Shown piece after piece: positions 53,808 to 62,633 of a stretch of DNA of 64,000 nt. The notes below the pieces were generated by a model. That model was not told the origin of the DNA and did no database searches. It was given only the letters and a program-made list of their open reading frames with translations. The stretch's first letter is position 1. The number at the start of each line of letters is the position of its first letter. Location: NCBI GenBank assembly GCA_027488935.1, contig JAIYAP010000044.1, forward strand, positions 1-64,000, in the 5' to 3' direction. The position numbers and the translations under genes are program-made. This DNA is from Saprospiraceae bacterium (lineage in GTDB: Bacteria > Bacteroidota > Bacteroidia > Chitinophagales > Saprospiraceae).

Positions 53808-55217
53808 TTAGATTGCAGTTAAGCCCGCATGTAGTATTTTTTCAAAATAGCCTTTTTCAGTTAAAATCTTTTCTGCTTCAATTTCCTGCCAGAGGCGTTC
53901 CACGGCTTTTCGGTTGCGAAGGTCAGTGTGCATGAGTTTTTCGGTGTATTTGATCACATTCAGGTAATTGCTGCGGTGATAACCCAACACGTGTTTGCGG
54001 TGGATGTAATTGCGCATGGCATCGAGGTGCGATTGGAGGGCGTCAAAGGCATTGGTTTCATAATACGTCTTCAGCAGCAGTGTTTTGGCGGCCAAATTGC
54101 GCAAAGGATCGCGGTAATTGGTTTTTTGAAGTAATTCGAGCACAAAATCGTAGTGTTTACTGGCATATTCGAGGCGAGCCAGGTTGAAACTAAAGGCGCT
54201 TTCCCGGTATTTTTTTTCCAGTTTGTGTTTGAATTCATTGATGAAATACCGCACCCAGTCTAGCTCCCCTGCCTGCAAGCCCGCCGCTACGATATTGTGG
54301 TAGGTAAACCTGGAAAGTATCCCGTTTTCAAACAAATATCCCTTTAAAAGGCCTTCTTTATACAAATCCAATACTTCTTGCAAATATTCGGCTTTGCCTG
54401 CGTTCAGGCAGCGCACGCAAAAATTGATCGCCCAGATGTATAAACCATGCATTTCTTCCAAATTAAAGCGCAAAGCATGGACGAAAAGGGCATTTTTGAA
54501 ATTTTTGAAATGAAGTTCCTGCTCTGGAAAGGTGAGCATATAATAACACAAGAGGTACACTTCCAGGGCCGGATGTGCTTTTAAATCCTGTTTTTCTGCT
54601 TGGGCAATAATGGGTTGTGCCCAATCCATATCATTTTGCTCGGAAGGGTACACCGATTGATGGGCCGTGCGCAAACAAAAAAGGCGCAATTTGCGAATCA
54701 AATACTCCACATCGGCCGTGTGGGAGATGGTATGCAGCAACGCAATTTCCGTCGGATTTTTGACATACACCGTTTGAAATCGCGCCCATTGCAGGCGGTG
54801 TTGCAGACCATAAAACGATTCGTCCCGCAGCGGTTGTTTTTGCAAATTGCGGTCCAGATCTTTCTGAACCCGCTCAAAAGCATCGGGAAGTGTCCGTTTG
54901 CGGTAAGCAATCGACAGCATTAAATTAGCCTCCAAAGGGTTGGATTCCAGTTCTTTAATGACAAAATAACGCTCCACCAATTGCAATAAGTAACTCATGA
55001 GCAGCCGCATTTTCTGATCGTCATATGAAACATCAGGCTGCACTTGCGCCCAAACCTCCTCTTTGCTGGGCGGAGTTGTATATTGTGCCAACAACTCAAA
55101 AAATACCGCCAGATCTTCCCGCTGGTTGAAGTAAGGGGAGCGTAAAAACTTGCGCAATTCCCGCTTTTCGATGGGGGTGAGCGTGATAATCAGTTGAAAA
55201 AGACTACTTTTTTCCAT
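53808..55217 (-). CDS. Uncharacterised helical-repeat protein, paralogue B
   Basis: A 469-residue, signal-less protein. It is paralogous to the gene at 36847, most clearly in LYIWAINFCVRCLN, LFENGILSRFTYHNIV, FSFNLARLEYASKHYDFVL, LAAKTLLLKTYYE and KHVLGYHRSNYLNVI. The N-terminus LTPIEKRELRKFLRSPYFN (about 13-31) is the better kept end of a family I know only as hypothetical in Bacteroidota. It is predicted to be helical throughout, with TPR-like spacing. It is divergent from the DUF7619 surface protein at 55470, as paralogue A is from its own partner. The function is unknown. Confidence 0.75.
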   Translation of the reverse strand: MEKSSLFQLIITLTPIEKRELRKFLRSPYFNQREDLAVFFELLAQYTTPPSKEEVWAQVQPDVSYDDQKMRLLMSYLLQLVERYFVIKELESNPLEANLMLSIAYRKRTLPDAFERVQKDLDRNLQKQPLRDESFYGLQHRLQWARFQTVYVKNPTEIALLHTISHTADVEYLIRKLRLFCLRTAHQSVYPSEQNDMDWAQPIIAQAEKQDLKAHPALEVYLLCYYMLTFPEQELHFKNFKNALFVHALRFNLEEMHGLYIWAINFCVRCLNAGKAEYLQEVLDLYKEGLLKGYLFENGILSRFTYHNIVAAGLQAGELDWVRYFINEFKHKLEKKYRESAFSFNLARLEYASKHYDFVLELLQKTNYRDPLRNLAAKTLLLKTYYETNAFDALQSHLDAMRNYIHRKHVLGYHRSNYLNVIKYTEKLMHTDLRNRKAVERLWQEIEAEKILTEKGYFEKILHAGLTAI

Positions 55218-55260
55218 AAAAGTGCAGGGTAGTCAAATCTTATTTTCATAATTTGATTTA

Positions 55261-55268
55261 CAAAACTA
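55261..55268 (-). promoter_or_regulatory. Predicted -7 box of helical-repeat gene, module 2
   Basis: Minus-strand TAGTTTTG, extended as TTTTGTAAA like the element just before the other paralogue at 36833-36841. It is 44 bases upstream of the start at 55217. No clear -33 element. Confidence 0.4.
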
Positions 55269-55342
55269 CTGTAAAATATTGAATATTAAGAACTCGTACT
55301 TAAAAAAGTCTGAAAAGTGCTCTACAAAATGCTTAAATTGAT

Positions 55343-55374
55343 TTTGGCAGCCTGATTACTTCGTTGCACTTTTG
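55343..55374 (+). promoter_or_regulatory. Predicted promoter of the DUF7619 gene, module 2
   Basis: TTTG (55343-55346), a 20-base spacer and CACTTTTG (55367-55374). The box lies in GCACTTTTGTATCGT, which differs at one base from the module 1 promoter. Confidence 0.6.
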
Positions 55375-55469
55375 TATCGTTCAAAAGAAGTGTACACTTG
55401 AAAACGACACCTAACCGGCTGATTCATCCCAACTAAAACAACAACTTGCAAAAAAAATCAGGTAATCCT

Positions 55470-57968
55470 ATGAAAAATGCTTTTATTCAACCAATGCAAT
55501 TCAAATCCATGAAGATCCTCCTTCGAGCGGGATGTTTCCTGCCACTGCTCTTGCTAGCCCTGCTTGGGCGGGCACAAGATTGTCAAAATGACACCATTCG
55601 GCCAATTTGTACGCCCCCCGCGAATGTGTCGGTGAGTTGCGAACAATTTGATCCAACTTTGGGGGCTTATAGTTATGCGCTTGCGACCGACGATTGTTGC
55701 CTGGATACGATCACGGTTGCTGTATCTTATGGTCTTTTTGATACGATTTGTAGCAAAGGAACCATTTTGCGTACATTTAAAGCCCTGGATTGCAGTGCCA
55801 ACTCCGCTACTTGTTCGCAGCGCATCGTGGTTTCTCATGTACAAAATTATGCGGTGCACTTTCCCGACGATTTAATCCTTCCATCTTTTAATGCCACGGG
55901 CAATTACGGCGAGCCCAGTTTCTTGGGCAAAGATTGTGAAGTGATCGGCGTCTCCTATTCGGATGAGGCGTTTAACATTGTCCAAGACTCTACGATTCGG
56001 TTGGAGCGCACCTGGACCATCATTAACTGGTGTACCTATGATCCGAATTTGGCAGTGACTGAGGTGCCTAATCCCCAGCCCAATGTGTTTCCAAAACATC
56101 CAGACAATTTTCCTGGCCCGATTGTGTCGGCTTCCGGTACGCCTTTTCCTTGGTCGCCAACCATTTCAAGGATTTTATCAGATGACCCTTTTCCAACCAA
56201 TTTTTCTACTTTTTTTAACTTAAATGCCAACGGCTACCGTTATTTGCAGATTATTTTGATCACGGATACGGTTTTGGCGGGCGTACAGGGCCGGGTATTT
56301 GGCGACAATAACCAAAATTGCAGCTTGGAAACGGGCGAGCCTTACCTGGCAGGATGGAATGTGAAAGCCAGAGGACTCATTTCGGGCGTCGAAAACTTTG
56401 CTCGAACAGACGCGAATGGCTATTATGGTATTTCCCTGCCGAATGTGGATACCTTGATGGAAGTAACCGTGCTTCCCAGTATTCCTACCGAAGAGATATG
56501 TCCATTAATCGATACAGTTCAGGCACAAGCGGGCATTATTGCTGATTTGGATATGCCCGTTACCCTGAACAATACTTGCCGTTTGCTTACCATCAGCTTG
56601 TCTACCATTCGGTTACGCCGGTGTTTTCAAAACTCCTACTATTTCGATGCTTGTAATTTAAGCACCCAGGATGTTCCCAATACCCGCGTAGAAGTGCAGT
56701 TGGATCCATTTTTTACCGATCCGGTTTTTAGCGCCCCTGCTACCGACTTGGGTAATAATAAATGGTCGGTGAGCCTCGATACCCTAAAAACAGGGGAATG
56801 TAAAAATTTCTATGTGAACTTTGTCCTCAGTTGCGAAGCGGAATTAGGTGCGACCCATTGTACTGAAGCCCATATTTTCCCGGATACCCTTTGCCGCACC
56901 AATTCCAACTGGTCGGGTGCGGATGTGCGCCTGGAGGTAACTTGTGATGCCGATAGTGTACGCATGCAAATCAAAAACCAGGGAGCAGGAAATATGGCCC
57001 AGGAACTTGATTTTGTGGTCGTAGAAGATATTATCATGTATCAGGAAGGCAAATTCCAGTTGTCTGCCGATGGTGCCAAGGAACTCGTATTGCCTGCCAA
57101 TGGCGCAACCTGGCGTTTGCAGGCCAACCAGGAGCCGTTTCATCCTTATGGTGGACCAGCAGTGGCTGTCGTAGAAGGTTGCGGTGGTATCAACCAAAAA
57201 GGCTTGGTACGGCAGTTTCCGGTAGACGATCCGAACCCGTTTGTTGCGGTGGATTGCGAACAAAACATTGGCTCTTACGATCCCAACGACAAGCAGGCAA
57301 TGCCAGAAGGATATGGTGCGCAGCATTTATTAAAAGCCAACACTGATTTGGAGTATAAAATCCGCTTCCAAAATACGGGCACCGATACAGCCTTTAACAT
57401 TGTGGTATTGGATACTTTATCAGAATTCCTGGATGCAAATTCGGTACGTCCCGGTGCGTCCAGCCATTTGTACGCCTACGATTTGCTGGAAAACAACGTA
57501 TTGCGGTTTTCATTTAAAAATATCATGTTGCCCGATAGCCATGTGAATCAAATTGCCTCCAACGGGTTTTTCAAATTCAAGGTGAAGCAAAAAGCCGACA
57601 ATCCGGACGGGACCTTGTTGGAGAATAAAGCAGCCATTTATTTTGATTTTAATGCGCCGATTATCACCAATTTGGTTTATCATACCATCGGTACGCATTT
57701 TGTTCAAAGTGTGGGTGTAGATGCAGCACAAAAACAATCCGATGTAAAGATTTATCCTAACCCTGCCGGTGATCAATTATTCGTTGAAATACCTTCGGGC
57801 ACGGGCCTCCTCACCTTGCGCAATAGCCAGGGACAATTGGTTCGTAGCCAAGTGATTACGCAAAAAATAACGCGTATTGAGCGGAAAGAACTATCTGCAG
57901 GATTGTATTTCTTTACCATTCAAGATGGTGGCAAATCTGCGATCGATGGTAAATTAATATTCCGGTAG
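55470..57968 (+). CDS. T9SS surface protein with HYR-like and DUF7619 domains
   Basis: An exported protein of about 832 residues from the ATG at 55470. A start at 55509 (MKILLRAGCFLPLLLLALLG) is also credible and gives a tighter signal peptide. An N-terminal HYR-like, Cys-rich domain (about 40-130) is followed by an SdrD/CnaB-like segment (about 275-350; VQGRVFGDNNQNCSLETGE). A DUF7619/DUF11-like domain follows (about 600-750; GSYDPNDKQAMPEGYG, YKIRFQNTGTDTAF, ENKAAIYFDFNAPII), then a T9SS tail. The DUF7619 half is a clear paralogue of that at 33732, while the N-terminal half is different. It is divergent from helical paralogue B. A strong terminator follows. Confidence 0.8.
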   Translation: MKNAFIQPMQFKSMKILLRAGCFLPLLLLALLGRAQDCQNDTIRPICTPPANVSVSCEQFDPTLGAYSYALATDDCCLDTITVAVSYGLFDTICSKGTILRTFKALDCSANSATCSQRIVVSHVQNYAVHFPDDLILPSFNATGNYGEPSFLGKDCEVIGVSYSDEAFNIVQDSTIRLERTWTIINWCTYDPNLAVTEVPNPQPNVFPKHPDNFPGPIVSASGTPFPWSPTISRILSDDPFPTNFSTFFNLNANGYRYLQIILITDTVLAGVQGRVFGDNNQNCSLETGEPYLAGWNVKARGLISGVENFARTDANGYYGISLPNVDTLMEVTVLPSIPTEEICPLIDTVQAQAGIIADLDMPVTLNNTCRLLTISLSTIRLRRCFQNSYYFDACNLSTQDVPNTRVEVQLDPFFTDPVFSAPATDLGNNKWSVSLDTLKTGECKNFYVNFVLSCEAELGATHCTEAHIFPDTLCRTNSNWSGADVRLEVTCDADSVRMQIKNQGAGNMAQELDFVVVEDIIMYQEGKFQLSADGAKELVLPANGATWRLQANQEPFHPYGGPAVAVVEGCGGINQKGLVRQFPVDDPNPFVAVDCEQNIGSYDPNDKQAMPEGYGAQHLLKANTDLEYKIRFQNTGTDTAFNIVVLDTLSEFLDANSVRPGASSHLYAYDLLENNVLRFSFKNIMLPDSHVNQIASNGFFKFKVKQKADNPDGTLLENKAAIYFDFNAPIITNLVYHTIGTHFVQSVGVDAAQKQSDVKIYPNPAGDQLFVEIPSGTGLLTLRNSQGQLVRSQVITQKITRIERKELSAGLYFFTIQDGGKSAIDGKLIFR

Positions 57969-57999
57969 CAGCCCTTAATACCAGGCGCAAACTTTAAAG

Positions 58000-58055
58000 G
58001 AGTCATCCCGAATTTTGGTGAAAACTAAAATTTGGGATGGCTCTTTTCTTTTTTG
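58000..58055 (+). terminator. Terminator hairpin built from a dispersed palindrome
   Basis: The arms 58000-58015 and 58026-58041 form a 16-position stem with two G-U pairs, followed by CTTTTCTTTTTT. The core tcccgaattttggtg is repeated in the next hairpin at 58117, so a repeat element may have been adopted as terminator. Confidence 0.8.
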
Positions 58056-58116
58056 AGACCTACAAATGTTCGACCTCTAGCGAGGTCGTGCGTGGATTCG
58101 GTAAATTGAATAAAAA

Positions 58117-58150
58117 ATCCCGAATTTTGGTGGAAGCCAAAATTCGGGAT
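58117..58150. repeat. Perfect 14-bp palindrome, second copy
   Basis: The arms 58117-58130 and 58137-58150 pair perfectly around tggaag. They share tcccgaattttgg with the terminator 100 bases upstream and tcccgaatttt with the hairpin at 190. A third small stem, cgacctc-tagc-gaggtcg, lies between the two near 58069-58086. Confidence 0.75.
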
Positions 58151-58559
58151 AACGCATGTTTATTTTTGATGGTGAATCAAATAAGCTCAATAGCCTTGTT
58201 GCGGTTGGAAGTAAATCAACAAGTCTAATGTTTCCAGATGATCAAAGATGCAATTATCATGAAAAACATCAACATGCAAACAAAACATGCGATGTATTCA
58301 TATTTGATTTCATCCAGGTCTGCTTTAAAGGGTAATTTTGAAAACATGACAGCTAGTGTTGTTTAAAGCTGCAACCAACACGTTGGCAACAGCTAATCGT
58401 TATAAATCAAGATCATAATAAGGGAGGGGCAGCTAATATCTGATTAAAGCAAGTCAGCAAAGTTAATCTTTACTTTACATAAAATACATACTTGTGTCTA
58501 TTTAATTTTAATTCTATTTTTAGGGTGCTTTTGAATGCATTTCAGAATAAAATTTGGTA
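58151..58559. other. Intergenic region without a recognised gene
   Basis: About 400 AT-rich bases downstream of the palindromes and beyond the 3' end of the histidine kinase gene. Short frames occur, but none has a plausible start, composition or family. No RNA gene was recognised. Confidence 0.5.
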
Positions 58560-59615
58560 CTAAAGAGGCGTTTTTGCATTGTCGGACAAAGGCATACGCA
58601 AATAAAACGTGGCGCCTTGGTCTTTACCCGGACTTTCCACCCAAATGGTACCCTTGTGGCGGTTTACGATTCGTTTCACAATGGCCAATCCGGCACCGGA
58701 TCCTTCGAAGGCCGAGCGTGTATGGGCGGTATGAAAAAGTTGGAAAATTTGATCTATGCCCTCTGGAGGAATACCTGCTCCATTATCGGCAATACTGATT
58801 TCGACAAAATCATTGCCACTGTGGCCTGCAATTTTTATATGTGGATGCGGATTGTATTTCGTAAACTTAAATGCGTTGCTGATTAAGTTGGTAAATGCTT
58901 GCCGGATCAACAATGGGTCGGCAAATAGAGTGGGCAGGGGTGTCGTAATATCTACGGTAGTTTGGGCATATGCTTCGAACGATTGTTGCAGCTGGCGGGT
59001 GATTTTGTTCAACAACACCACCAGGTCAATCTCCTGAATGCTTAAATCAACATTATCGGCATAGGAATAGGCTGCGATGCTATCGATCATATCGCGGCTA
59101 TCAAGCAGTAAGTGTTTTGTTTGCTCCACATAATAGATCAGTTCTTTATCTTGTTCGGGCGTATTGCGCGCCAAGGCCAGGTCCATGAAATACAACGCAT
59201 TATTTAAGGGCGTTTTAAGGTCGTGGCTGATGGTGTAATTAAAAGCCCGCAATTCCATTTCTTTGCGGGCTGCTATTTTTCGCAGGTGATCGTGTACTTG
59301 TTGTTGCCGTAACACGGTTATTTTTAGTAAGGTCAACTGATTGTTCCATTTTTTATTATCAATCGGTTGTAGCTCCGGTATCGTATCTAAGGTATTAATG
59401 TTTTCGTATTCTAAGGAATTTTCAATCAGTTTTAAATCGGAATATAAAGGTTCCATCGCCACATCGAGTTGGATGCGGACGGCTTCAATTTGTTTGCTCC
59501 ATTTTCGGGTAAGCAATTGGCCGATCGTGCGACGACGACGACGCTCAATTAAACTCCAGAAAAATAGCAAGCCACAAAGCGCAAGCAGCGCCAAATTCAA
59601 GGGTTGGAACAGCAT
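58560..59615 (-). CDS. Membrane-bound sensor histidine kinase
   Basis: A 351-residue kinase. One N-terminal membrane helix (about 6-24) leads to a coiled-coil-like linker (about 35-120). The HisKA segment holds His131 in YTISHDLKTPLNN. The ATPase domain has the N box NLISNAFKFT (near 245), DNGAGIP and GAGLAIVKRIV. There is no periplasmic sensor domain, so the signal is internal or comes from the linker. The LuxR-type regulator at 59626 is ten bases upstream in the same direction, so the two should form a two-component pair. HisKA kinases usually partner OmpR-type regulators, so a NarL-type partner is slightly unusual. Confidence 0.9.
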   Translation of the reverse strand: MLFQPLNLALLALCGLLFFWSLIERRRRRTIGQLLTRKWSKQIEAVRIQLDVAMEPLYSDLKLIENSLEYENINTLDTIPELQPIDNKKWNNQLTLLKITVLRQQQVHDHLRKIAARKEMELRAFNYTISHDLKTPLNNALYFMDLALARNTPEQDKELIYYVEQTKHLLLDSRDMIDSIAAYSYADNVDLSIQEIDLVVLLNKITRQLQQSFEAYAQTTVDITTPLPTLFADPLLIRQAFTNLISNAFKFTKYNPHPHIKIAGHSGNDFVEISIADNGAGIPPEGIDQIFQLFHTAHTRSAFEGSGAGLAIVKRIVNRHKGTIWVESPGKDQGATFYLRMPLSDNAKTPL

Positions 59616-59625
59616 TGTTGCCGTG

Positions 59626-60252
59626 TTAAATCAATTCGTCTTTCAAAGCGCGAATCGCATCGATCTTATTATTAACGTGCAGCTTTTTATAGATGTTTTT
59701 GACATGGTAGCGTATTCCATCTATGGTCATGCTGAGCATTTCTGCCGCTTCTTCATAACTTTCCCCGGCCGCAAATATTTTCAAAATTTGTAATTCTTTT
59801 GGACTGAGGAGGTCGGAACTAGGTGAGCTGGTAGGGTTATGGTAGGTGATCAGTTTTTTGGCCATTTTAGGCGATATCAAAGCCCCGCCCAAGGCAATGG
59901 ATTGTATCATTTCTGGCAATTGCAAGATTGGAAAACCCTTCAACAGGTAACCGCTGGCACCAGCATGCAAAGCCTTCAACAAATGTTCTTCTTCTTCAAA
60001 TTGCGTGAACATTACGATCTCGGCATCCGGGAAACGTTTTTTTAGATTAGGCAATACTTCAAGTCCGGATAAACCAGGCAATTGAATATCAACAAAAATC
60101 ACATCTAATACAACACGGTCTGGCAATAATTCCCAAAAACTTTCAACAGATTCCGCAGCAACAGAGCAAACAATCGCCGGTTGTAGTTTAAGCACTTCCT
60201 GGAGGCTTTTCAGGGTATTTAAATCGTCTTCAATGAAGGCTATTTTTAACAT
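59626..60252 (-). CDS. NarL/LuxR-family response regulator
   Basis: A 208-residue regulator. The receiver domain (about 3-118) has the acidic pair Glu8/Asp9/Asp10, the phospho-acceptor Asp55 in FVDIQLPG and a Lys near 105. The LuxR-type helix-turn-helix (about 143-205) has LSPKELQILKIFAAGESYEEAAEMLSMTIDGIRYHVKNIYKKL. It precedes the histidine kinase gene by ten bases and is expected to be its partner. Targets are unknown. Full length, no anomalies. Confidence 0.92.
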   Translation of the reverse strand: MLKIAFIEDDLNTLKSLQEVLKLQPAIVCSVAAESVESFWELLPDRVVLDVIFVDIQLPGLSGLEVLPNLKKRFPDAEIVMFTQFEEEEHLLKALHAGASGYLLKGFPILQLPEMIQSIALGGALISPKMAKKLITYHNPTSSPSSDLLSPKELQILKIFAAGESYEEAAEMLSMTIDGIRYHVKNIYKKLHVNNKIDAIRALKDELI

Positions 60253-60583
60253 TTTGTTTTCGGATGGGTAGTCTAGTTCTGAATTTGGTTGATAATGGAA
60301 GGATTATTTTGAGCAGCAAGGGGAGCACTATCGACTACGATAAAAAATAAAGTGTAAAAATCGGTGAAATTTCCTAAAATCCAATCGACTTCCAATTTTA
60401 TTTCAAACAAATAACGTACCAAGTCTAATAAAACAAAAAATATGAAAAGCGTATATATTTAAAGCGTTATAAAACAGTTTTTTGAGAATTTTATAAAATA
60501 TATTTTTTTACAATAGAAACACGAAGCGAAATTGAGCAACGCCCGTGTTTCTATTTGTATCCCGTAAACAAATTGTTATTTTA
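60253..60583. other. Intergenic region with one hairpin
   Basis: About 330 bases between idh and the response regulator, both on the minus strand. A perfect 11-bp stem (atagaaacacg at 60513-60523 with its complement at 60544-60554) lies 29 bases beyond the idh stop and may end that transcript, though no U run follows on the minus strand. The rest is AT-rich with no gene seen. Confidence 0.5.
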
Positions 60584-62029
60584 TCAGGCTCCTTGTCCGG
60601 CAGAAAAGACAGGTTCACCGTTCAGCGTGCAAAGGTTTTCTGTTTTAATAATGTTGTACCCCGCCGATGTAATCCGATGTTGCAAGGCAATGATATCCAG
60701 GTAAGGAATCGCCTGCAGGGTTTCTGATTTGAACCGGCAACGCCAATGGTCGGTGCAAAATGTTTCAGGTATGCCACCCGGATACACTTTCACCCCCCGG
60801 TTGGTGATCATAGAGAGGGTTAAGTCGCCTGCAGCAAAGGCTTGAATGGCATCACCCAGCACTTGCGGGTTGCGGTTTTCGTGGTACAGAAAAATATCGA
60901 CCCCAACCGTTTCAAGGTTTGCCGGTTTCGGCGTACTTAGTTTAATTTGAATGCGCTCTTTGGCCTTGCTGTAATCGACGGTTTTAAGTTTTTGAGGTTT
61001 TTGTCCGAGCCGAGCAATCACAGCATCGGCAAATTCGCGGGTGCCTACCTTTTGGGTGCTCACGCTTTCGTCATATATATCATAGGTGTGTACGCCATCT
61101 TCCAAAGTACGAAGCCAGGCATTGTGTACCTTTTCGGCAACCGCAGATTGTTCGATGTGTACCAGCATTTGTACAGCGCCCAGCAACAAGCCACTTGGGT
61201 TGGCCAGATTTTGTCCTGCACGCCGCGGTGCTGAACCATGAATGGCTTCAAACATGGCCACCGACGCACCAATATTGGCGGAACCTGCCAAACCAACCGA
61301 TCCTGCAATTTGCGCTGCTACATCCGAAAGAATATCCCCATACAAGTTGGGCATCACAATTACATCAAAGTTTTCGGGCGTATCGGCCAATTTCGCTGCG
61401 CCAATATCTACAATCCAGTGTTCGTTTTCCAAATCAGGGTATTCCAGCGCCACTTCATCAAAAACTTTGTGAAACAGTCCATCGGTCTGTTTCATGATAT
61501 TGTCTTTGGTGAAACAAGTCACTTTTTTCCGGCCATATTGCCTTGCGTATTCAAAGGCATACCGAACAATTTTTTCGGTTCCTGGTCGGCTAATTACTTT
61601 AATGCATTGTACCACCTCAGGGGTTTGTTGGTGTTCAATACCGGCGTACAAGTCTTCCTCATTTTCTCGAACAATTACCACGTCCATTACCGGGTGTTTG
61701 GTGGCCACATAAGGCGCATAAGAAACACAGGGCCGAATATTGGCAAAAAGGCCCAACATTTTACGGGTAGTCACATTCAAACTTTTAAAACCGCCTCCCT
61801 GTGGGGTGGTAATCGGTGCCTTTAGAAACACCTTGGTCCGGCGAAGCGATTCCCAAGCAGCCGCATCAATGCCTGCGCTGTTGCCGCTCAGATAAACTTT
61901 TTCGCCAATTTCAATAACTTCAGGTTCAATTTGAGCGCCTGCTGCCTGAATAATGCGCAAGGTCGCATCCATGATTTCCGGGCCGATTCCATCGCCATAG
62001 GCAACTGTAATTGGAGTAAGTGGTGTCAT
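60584..62029 (-). CDS. icd: NADP-type isocitrate dehydrogenase, long form
   Basis: A 481-residue TCA-cycle enzyme converting isocitrate to 2-oxoglutarate. I chose the ATG at 62029, which gives MTPLTPITVAYGDGIGPEIM; a longer version from 62065 adds a weak extension. The family features are GDGIGPEI, RENEEDLYAGIEH (near 118-130), FTKDNIMKQTDGLF and NLYGDILSDVAAQIAGSVGLAGSANIG. HGSAPRRAGQNLANPSG is the dinucleotide site. The C-terminal extension of about 140 residues is as in Thermus and Rickettsia type enzymes. NADP preference is likely but not certain. It is a single gene. Confidence 0.9.
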   Translation of the reverse strand: MTPLTPITVAYGDGIGPEIMDATLRIIQAAGAQIEPEVIEIGEKVYLSGNSAGIDAAAWESLRRTKVFLKAPITTPQGGGFKSLNVTTRKMLGLFANIRPCVSYAPYVATKHPVMDVVIVRENEEDLYAGIEHQQTPEVVQCIKVISRPGTEKIVRYAFEYARQYGRKKVTCFTKDNIMKQTDGLFHKVFDEVALEYPDLENEHWIVDIGAAKLADTPENFDVIVMPNLYGDILSDVAAQIAGSVGLAGSANIGASVAMFEAIHGSAPRRAGQNLANPSGLLLGAVQMLVHIEQSAVAEKVHNAWLRTLEDGVHTYDIYDESVSTQKVGTREFADAVIARLGQKPQKLKTVDYSKAKERIQIKLSTPKPANLETVGVDIFLYHENRNPQVLGDAIQAFAAGDLTLSMITNRGVKVYPGGIPETFCTDHWRCRFKSETLQAIPYLDIIALQHRITSAGYNIIKTENLCTLNGEPVFSAGQGA

Positions 62030-62201
62030 ATTAAATTGGTTTGGTGTTGTGCCTTTGTCCGGCATGTAGTTTAACTTTTTGCGACAAAAGTAATGCTATT
62101 ATTTAAAAACAAGCACAAGCTGCTTTATTTTATGTACGCCTGTTATTGTATCAGTTAGTATACAGATTGGAATCCTACTTGGATGGGATCATCCGGGCAA
62201 A

Positions 62202-62633
62202 TCATGCTGCGGGGATGAAAAAATGGAGCAAGGTGCTGTGCTTTTTCAGTTTTCCCAAAGCTTCTATGTTAAGTGGCTTCGGCAAAAAGTCAACGACCAA
62301 TGGATGATTCAGCGCGCGGTCTTTTTCAAAAGGATCTACGCTGGACGAAAGAATAAAGATTTTGGTTTGCGTTGCTTTTTCTGGAAACATGTCGGCAAAA
62401 GCAGACAAGAACTCCCAGCCATTCATCACGGGCATGTTCAAGTCTAACAAGATGACTTCCGGATAAACCCGCGCTTGAATTGGTAAATCTTGTTGTTCCG
62501 AAAAATGTTCGAGTGCATCCGCACCATTTTCTGCGGTCAACAATGTTTGGCAAAAGTTGGCTTTCTCTAAAATCAATCGAATCAACATAAGGGTCATTTT
62601 GTCGTCATCGACGCATAGCAAGGTGGGGATCAT
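62202..62633 (-). CDS. CheY-like single-domain response regulator
   Basis: A 143-residue receiver domain with no output domain. Asp9/Asp10/Asp11 form the acidic pocket, Asp64 in ILLDLNMPVMNGWEF is the phospho-acceptor, and Lys118 in DFLPKPL is the conserved lysine. Its ATG overlaps the stop of the upstream histidine kinase gene by four bases (ATGA), so the two are translationally coupled. The kinase should phosphorylate it. As it lacks a DNA-binding part, it probably acts by protein contact or as a phospho-relay. Confidence 0.92.
   Translation of the reverse strand: MIPTLLCVDDDKMTLMLIRLILEKANFCQTLLTAENGADALEHFSEQQDLPIQARVYPEVILLDLNMPVMNGWEFLSAFADMFPEKATQTKIFILSSSVDPFEKDRALNHPLVVDFLPKPLNIEALGKLKKHSTLLHFFIPAA

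Noticed and set aside
58037-58228. A 63-codon frame after the DUF7619 gene
   Set aside because: It crosses two palindromes and a terminator and shows no coding character.
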